From: Pseudopedobacter sp040392825
GTDB lineage: Bacteria > Bacteroidota > Bacteroidia > Sphingobacteriales > Sphingobacteriaceae
DNA: 8,719 nt
Assembly: GCF_040392825.1 (NCBI RefSeq)
Contig: NZ_JBEBVH010000174.1
Span: 1-8,719, forward strand
Direction of reading: 5' to 3'
The notes beneath the pieces were generated by a model, which was given only the letters and a program-made list of their open reading frames with translations, was not told the DNA's origin and ran no database searches. Shown one piece after another: positions 6,746 to 8,719 of this stretch (position 1 is its first letter; each line of letters starts with the position of its first letter). The translations under genes were made by a program, and so were the position numbers.

Positions 6746-7189
6746 TTATTCAGCAATAACCTCGAAAGGAACTTGAACTTTAACTTCTTTATGTAAGTTT
6801 AAATTTGCTTTGTACTCACCTACAAATTTAACATCAGAATCAAAAGTAATTCTTCTTCTGTCTACGTCGAAACCTAATTTTTTCAATGCATCAGCCACTT
6901 GAATAGTGTTTACAGCACCAAAGATTTTACCAGTTTCGCCAGCTTTAGCACCAATGCTTAATTTAACATCAGCCAATTTAGCAGCAGTAGCCTCAGCATC
7001 TTTTTTAATTTTCTCTTGTTTAAACTGAGCTTGTTTAATGTTCTCAGCTAAAACTTTCTTTGCCGACTCAGTAGCTAAGATAGCATGTCCCTGAGGAATC
7101 AAATAATTACGGCCATAACCAGGCTTTACAATAACGATATCGTCTTTCTCGCCCAGGTTCTTTACATCTTGTGTTAAAATTACTTCCAT
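6746..7189 (-). CDS. rplI: 50S ribosomal protein bL9
   Basis: A 147-residue large-subunit protein that binds 23S rRNA near the L1 stalk and extends out from the ribosome. The N-terminal RNA-binding domain carries VKPGYGRNYLIPQGHA (21-36); a long Lys/Ala/Glu-rich helix follows (about 43-75); the C-terminal domain has KAGETGKIFGAV and KKLGFDVDRRRI. It is the last gene of the operon with bS6 and bS18, as is common in bacteria. A full Shine-Dalgarno AAGGAGG (7199-7205) precedes ATG 7189 by nine bases and overlaps the rpsR stop codon, which is unusual for this lineage. The operon terminator lies 17 bp beyond its stop. Confidence 0.97.
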   Translation of the reverse strand: MEVILTQDVKNLGEKDDIVIVKPGYGRNYLIPQGHAILATESAKKVLAENIKQAQFKQEKIKKDAEATAAKLADVKLSIGAKAGETGKIFGAVNTIQVADALKKLGFDVDRRRITFDSDVKFVGEYKANLNLHKEVKVQVPFEVIAE

Positions 7190-7198
7190 GTGTATTGC

Positions 7199-7205
7199 CC
7201 TCCTT
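7199..7205 (-). promoter_or_regulatory. Canonical Shine-Dalgarno of rplI
   Basis: On the minus strand the sequence reads TAAGGAGGGC, in which TAA is the rpsR stop codon. AAGGAGG is complementary to the 16S 3' end and is nine bases from the rplI ATG. The non-ribosomal genes in this window lack any comparable sequence. Confidence 0.85.
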
Positions 7206-7467
7206 ATTTTAAACCATCAGTTACGAATGGCAATATACCGATAATACGAGCTCTCTTTACAGCTTGAGCTACTTTACGCTGATATTTTAAAGAAGTCCCG
7301 GTTAAACGACGAGGTAAGATTTTACCCTGATCATTAATGAATTTCAATAAAAAGTTTGCGTCTTTATAATCGATATATTTAATACCGTTCTTTTTAAAAC
7401 GACAATATTTTTTTCTGTTATCCTCCACCTTGGGAGCAGTAACGTACTGGATTTGATCTTTTGCCAT
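7204..7467 (-). CDS. rpsR: 30S ribosomal protein bS18
   Basis: An 87-residue small-subunit platform protein that forms a heterodimer with bS6 and binds 16S rRNA. Diagnostic stretches are KKYCRFKKNGIKYIDYKD (19-36) and LPRRLTGTSLKYQRKVAQAV (51-70) with RARIIGILPFV. Its ATG shares one base with the rpsF stop codon (TAATG), so the two are translationally coupled. GGAGG at 7478-7482, inside the rpsF C-terminal codons, lies ten bases upstream of the start. In Bacteroidetes bS18, with bS6 and bS21, contributes to the pocket that sequesters the 16S anti-Shine-Dalgarno (established for Flavobacterium johnsoniae ribosomes). Length is normal. Confidence 0.97.
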   Translation of the reverse strand: MAKDQIQYVTAPKVEDNRKKYCRFKKNGIKYIDYKDANFLLKFINDQGKILPRRLTGTSLKYQRKVAQAVKRARIIGILPFVTDGLK

Positions 7468-7832
7468 TAGTTTGCTGCCTCCGCTTTTTCAGATTTCTTT
7501 TTGTTAAAAGCACCAGAACGTTTTTTCTCATTGTACGCTACAGCATGCTTGTCTAATTTAACAGTTAAGAATCTCATTACACGCTCATCACGCTTCAATT
7601 GTAACTCATACTTGCCGATAACCTCTCCTGATACCTTGTATTCAGTAATATGGTAATATCCAGTTGATTTTTTCTCAATTGGATACGCCAGTTTTTTCAA
7701 ACCCCAATTATCCTCCTGGATAATCTCGGCTCCATTATCAGTTAAGATTTTAGAGAAGTTAGCAATAACTTCTTTAGCTGCATCTTCTGATAATAACGGG
7801 GTAAGAATGATAGTGGTTTCGTATTGACCCAT
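7467..7832 (-). CDS. rpsF: 30S ribosomal protein bS6
   Basis: A 121-residue small-subunit platform protein, partner of bS18. Family landmarks are QYETTIILTPLLSED (3-17), NWGLKKLAYPIEKKSTGYY (42-60) and LKRDERVMRFLTVKLDKH (79-96). The C-terminal tail from about residue 100 is lysine- and alanine-rich, as in many Bacteroidetes members. It is the first gene of the operon rpsF-rpsR-rplI; no ssb gene is inserted between rpsF and rpsR, unlike in Firmicutes. Its own start has no Shine-Dalgarno: the leader is A/T-rich (AATTTATTAATAACA before ATG), typical of Bacteroidetes initiation. A near-consensus promoter lies 45 bp upstream. Confidence 0.97.
   Translation of the reverse strand: MGQYETTIILTPLLSEDAAKEVIANFSKILTDNGAEIIQEDNWGLKKLAYPIEKKSTGYYHITEYKVSGEVIGKYELQLKRDERVMRFLTVKLDKHAVAYNEKKRSGAFNKKKSEKAEAAN
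7478..7482 (-). promoter_or_regulatory. Shine-Dalgarno-like GGAGG before rpsR
   Basis: GCGGAGGCAGC lies within the last codons of rpsF, with GGAGG ten bases from the rpsR ATG. The spacing is slightly long. Because it also encodes Ala-Glu-Ala, codon choice rather than selection for initiation could explain it. Confidence 0.5.
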
Positions 7833-7876
7833 TGTTATTAATAAATTATTTTTAACCCTTTTATTTTAAAGGACTG

Positions 7877-7907
7877 CAAAAATAGATATTTATAAATAAA
7901 AATGCAA
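7877..7907 (-). promoter_or_regulatory. Promoter of the rpsF-rpsR-rplI operon
   Basis: On the minus strand TTG (7907-7905) is followed after exactly 20 bases by TATTTTTG (7884-7877), a full match to the Bacteroidetes consensus TTG-N19..21-TAnnTTTG. Transcription should begin near 7872, giving a leader of about 40 nt. At the very start of that leader CCUUU and AAAGG (7872-7868 and 7861-7857) can form a small hairpin with a six-base loop. The published S6:S18-binding leader motif is not evident. Confidence 0.85.
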
Positions 7908-8138
7908 CATAACTTTCAGTTCGATTAATTCTTCCACCCATTTTTGTGTTTCTTTTTTGTTTTTCGATTTTAACGGATATCTTATTCAGTACCTTAACTG
8001 AAAATCTTATGGTATTACCTGCGATAATAACCTACAGAAATTGCTCAGTTGAAACTCTTTTCATTTAATCTATATGGGCGTTTTGTTTAAATTAGCAAGA
8101 AGAGCTTGCTTGTTTATGATTTTTATATTGAACCCTTC

Positions 8139-8276
8139 TTACAGTTCAGCCAACCAGACTAATTCCGGTTCACCATTTAAGAATTTAAAGTAACTCACAT
8201 TTAAGTAAGCTCCGCTTGCATCTAATAAACAACTAAGATTAGCTCCAAACCGATCCTTTCTATTGCAGATTACCAA
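8139..8276 (-). pseudogene. Possible short gene or decayed gene fragment
   Basis: A minus-strand frame, TTG 8276 to TAA 8139, encodes 45 residues with a protein-like composition, including NRKDRFGANLSCLLDASGAY and ending NGEPELVWLAEL. It has no ATG. Just upstream, GTGATGAAAGAGATTGG contains an ATG that would join this frame after a one-base shift (reading Met-Lys-Arg-Leu-Val), and a TGA lies in frame at 8285-8283. This is what a frameshifted remnant, or a small TTG-started gene, would look like. I recognise no family, and a chance open frame of this length is plausible in AT-rich DNA. Confidence 0.2.
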
Positions 8277-8344
8277 TCTCTTTCATCACTTGGAAATTAC
8301 ATGGCATTAGCCAGTAGCTTAATATTTTAAGCAAAAAATTAGAT

Positions 8345-8384
8345 AAAAATAAAAAGCGGATCGGCCGGGAGGCCTACCGCTTTT
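8345..8384 (-). terminator. GC-rich intrinsic terminator, possibly bidirectional
   Basis: AAAAGCGG (8352-8359) pairs with CCGCTTTT (8377-8384). An inner GGCC/GGCC stem (8363-8366 with 8371-8374) is closed by a GGGA loop on the plus strand, a GNRA-type tetraloop. On the minus strand the stem is followed by TTTTTATTTTT, an excellent U-tract; on the plus strand only TTTT follows. It most likely ends a minus-strand transcript arriving from the right. Confidence 0.75.
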
Positions 8385-8400
8385 ACACACCTATTAAATT

Positions 8401-8421
8401 AAAAAATCGTATTGATTTTTT
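8401..8421. terminator. Second A/T-stem hairpin next to the GC-rich terminator
   Basis: AAAAAATC (8401-8408) pairs perfectly with GATTTTTT (8414-8421) around GTATT. Both strands end in six T. With the hairpin at 8352-8384 it forms a tandem terminator block that isolates the rpsF side from sequence to the right. Confidence 0.5.
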
Positions 8422-8434
8422 GAGGGAAGGCTGA

Positions 8435-8515
8435 TTAAGGTTTTTTAATGGCGTTAGCATATAAAAAACTAACAAAGCCAATCATGACTTTTGCCCAAAT
8501 TTTTGTTTTTCTCAT
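8435..8515 (-). CDS. Candidate 26-residue hydrophobic small protein
   Basis: ATG 8515 opens a 26-residue frame ending at TAA 8435. It has a basic N-terminus (MRKTKIWAK), a hydrophobic core (VMIGFVSFLYANAI) and a basic C-terminus (KKP), the layout of a small single-pass membrane peptide. The frame is open further upstream (ATGs at 8554 and 8629 would give 39 and 64 residues), but a promoter -7 element TATATTTG at 8540-8533 lies inside that extension, so the short form fits a transcript starting near 8528. Two terminator hairpins follow directly, so a self-contained transcript of about 170-180 nt is possible. It could equally be a small RNA with a chance ORF. No homologue is known to me. Confidence 0.25.
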   Translation of the reverse strand: MRKTKIWAKVMIGFVSFLYANAIKKP

Positions 8516-8532
8516 TTCTCGTAAATATTTCG

Positions 8533-8566
8533 CAAATATACGCATATATTTCATATACAGAAACAA
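8533..8566 (-). promoter_or_regulatory. Possible minus-strand promoter for a short transcript
   Basis: TATATTTG (8540-8533) matches TAnnTTTG exactly. TTG (8566-8564) lies 23 bases upstream, slightly longer than the usual spacing. In DNA this AT-rich a chance match is possible. Confidence 0.35.
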
Positions 8567-8719
8567 TAAATCTATAATAAGTACAAAAAAATCAGTAAAA
8601 TTTTTTAAAAAGAATATTTTTAACAACAAACTAAAAACTTCTTAATTTTTTAAAAAACCACATACTTGTTTTCGCACACAAAGCATTCTTTAATGCGTAT
8701 TTTGAAACATTGCATTATG
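8567..8719. other. AT-rich right edge without a recognised feature
   Basis: Very A/T-rich sequence with many T and A runs. The only structure noted is a small inverted repeat GCATT/AATGC (8683-8696) around CTTT. The open frames crossing it on both strands are low-complexity and overlap one another antisense. Confidence 0.5.

Larger units (their letters stand above)
7908..8434. other. Gene-poor stretch of about 530 bp upstream of rpsF
   Basis: No confident gene, tRNA, tmRNA or SRP RNA was recognised. The stretch contains small inverted repeats: TTCAGT/ACTGAA around ACCTTA near 7985-8002, AGCAAG/CTTGCT at 8094-8099/8105-8110, and GCTTAA/TTAAGC at 8317-8332. It also holds a 46-codon open frame on the minus strand (8139-8276) and two terminator-like hairpins at its right end. 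An uncharacterised non-coding RNA is possible, but nothing here identifies one. Confidence 0.5.

Noticed and set aside
7840..7872. S6:S18-binding autoregulatory leader of rpsF
   Set aside because: Only a five-pair A/U-rich hairpin is visible; the bulged CCG-type motif described for S6:S18 leaders is not recognisable.
7852..8023. Open minus-strand frame just upstream of rpsF, overlapping its promoter
   Set aside because: It has a stop at its left part, no proper start, a lysine/asparagine-rich low-complexity translation, and contains the clear rpsF promoter elements.
7908..8384. tmRNA, SRP RNA, RNase P RNA, 6S RNA or tRNA in the gene-poor stretch
   Set aside because: No T-arm GGTTCRA, no SRP GGAAG tetraloop context, no RNase P GAGGAAAGTC core and no cloverleaf could be found by eye.
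8448..8645. 65-codon plus-strand open frame at the right edge
   Set aside because: Lysine/isoleucine/phenylalanine-rich translation typical of AT-rich non-coding DNA; it is antisense to the better-supported short frame and has no promoter.
1..8719. CRISPR array, insertion sequence or phage genes
   Set aside because: No regularly spaced repeats, transposase or integrase motifs, and no terminal repeats flanking a gene block.

Overview
The window looks like an ordinary chromosomal segment of a low-GC Bacteroidetes bacterium, most likely Sphingobacteriaceae (Pedobacter/Sphingobacterium-like). The evidence is the protein style of CydA/CydB and of the S6-S18-L9 operon, promoters of the Bacteroidetes form TTG-N19..24-TAnnTTTG, AT-rich leaders, and near-absence of Shine-Dalgarno sequences. 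I see no mobile element, CRISPR array, tRNA or rRNA. No clear-cut new system is visible; the unusual points are listed as findings.

Layout, left to right. Positions 8-41 hold a perfect 34-bp palindrome. Two plus-strand genes (72-1361 and 1369-2160) follow; together they rebuild a membrane-bound Fe-S electron-transfer enzyme, namely a haem-b-like membrane anchor, two 4Fe-4S clusters and two CCG (HdrD-type) modules. The best match is the EtfD/FadF type of ETF:quinone oxidoreductase, split into two polypeptides. Two small minus-strand genes of unknown function (2157-2363, 2417-2881) lie convergent to them. A promoter region separates these from a plus-strand 156-residue conserved Bacteroidetes protein (2986-3456). 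Then come cydA-cydB (3587-5928), encoding cytochrome bd quinol oxidase.

The right half is mostly minus strand: mtgA (5988-6668), a strong terminator (6693-6728), and the ribosomal operon rpsF-rpsR-rplI (7832 down to 6746) driven by a near-consensus promoter at 7877-7907. From 7908 to the right edge there is no confident gene. This stretch contains two tandem bidirectional hairpin terminators (8345-8421), a short open frame that may be a gene remnant (8139-8276), and a possible small transcript with a 26-residue hydrophobic ORF (8435-8515).

Functional reading (inference): the Fe-S pair would feed electrons into the menaquinone pool and cytochrome bd would drain that pool to oxygen, so the left half is respiratory. 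The right half is housekeeping: ribosome platform proteins and peptidoglycan polymerisation. The most interesting local signal is translational. rpsR and rplI carry clear Shine-Dalgarno sequences in a genome segment where no other gene does, and bS6 and bS18, encoded in this same operon, are among the proteins known to sequester the anti-Shine-Dalgarno in Bacteroidetes ribosomes.
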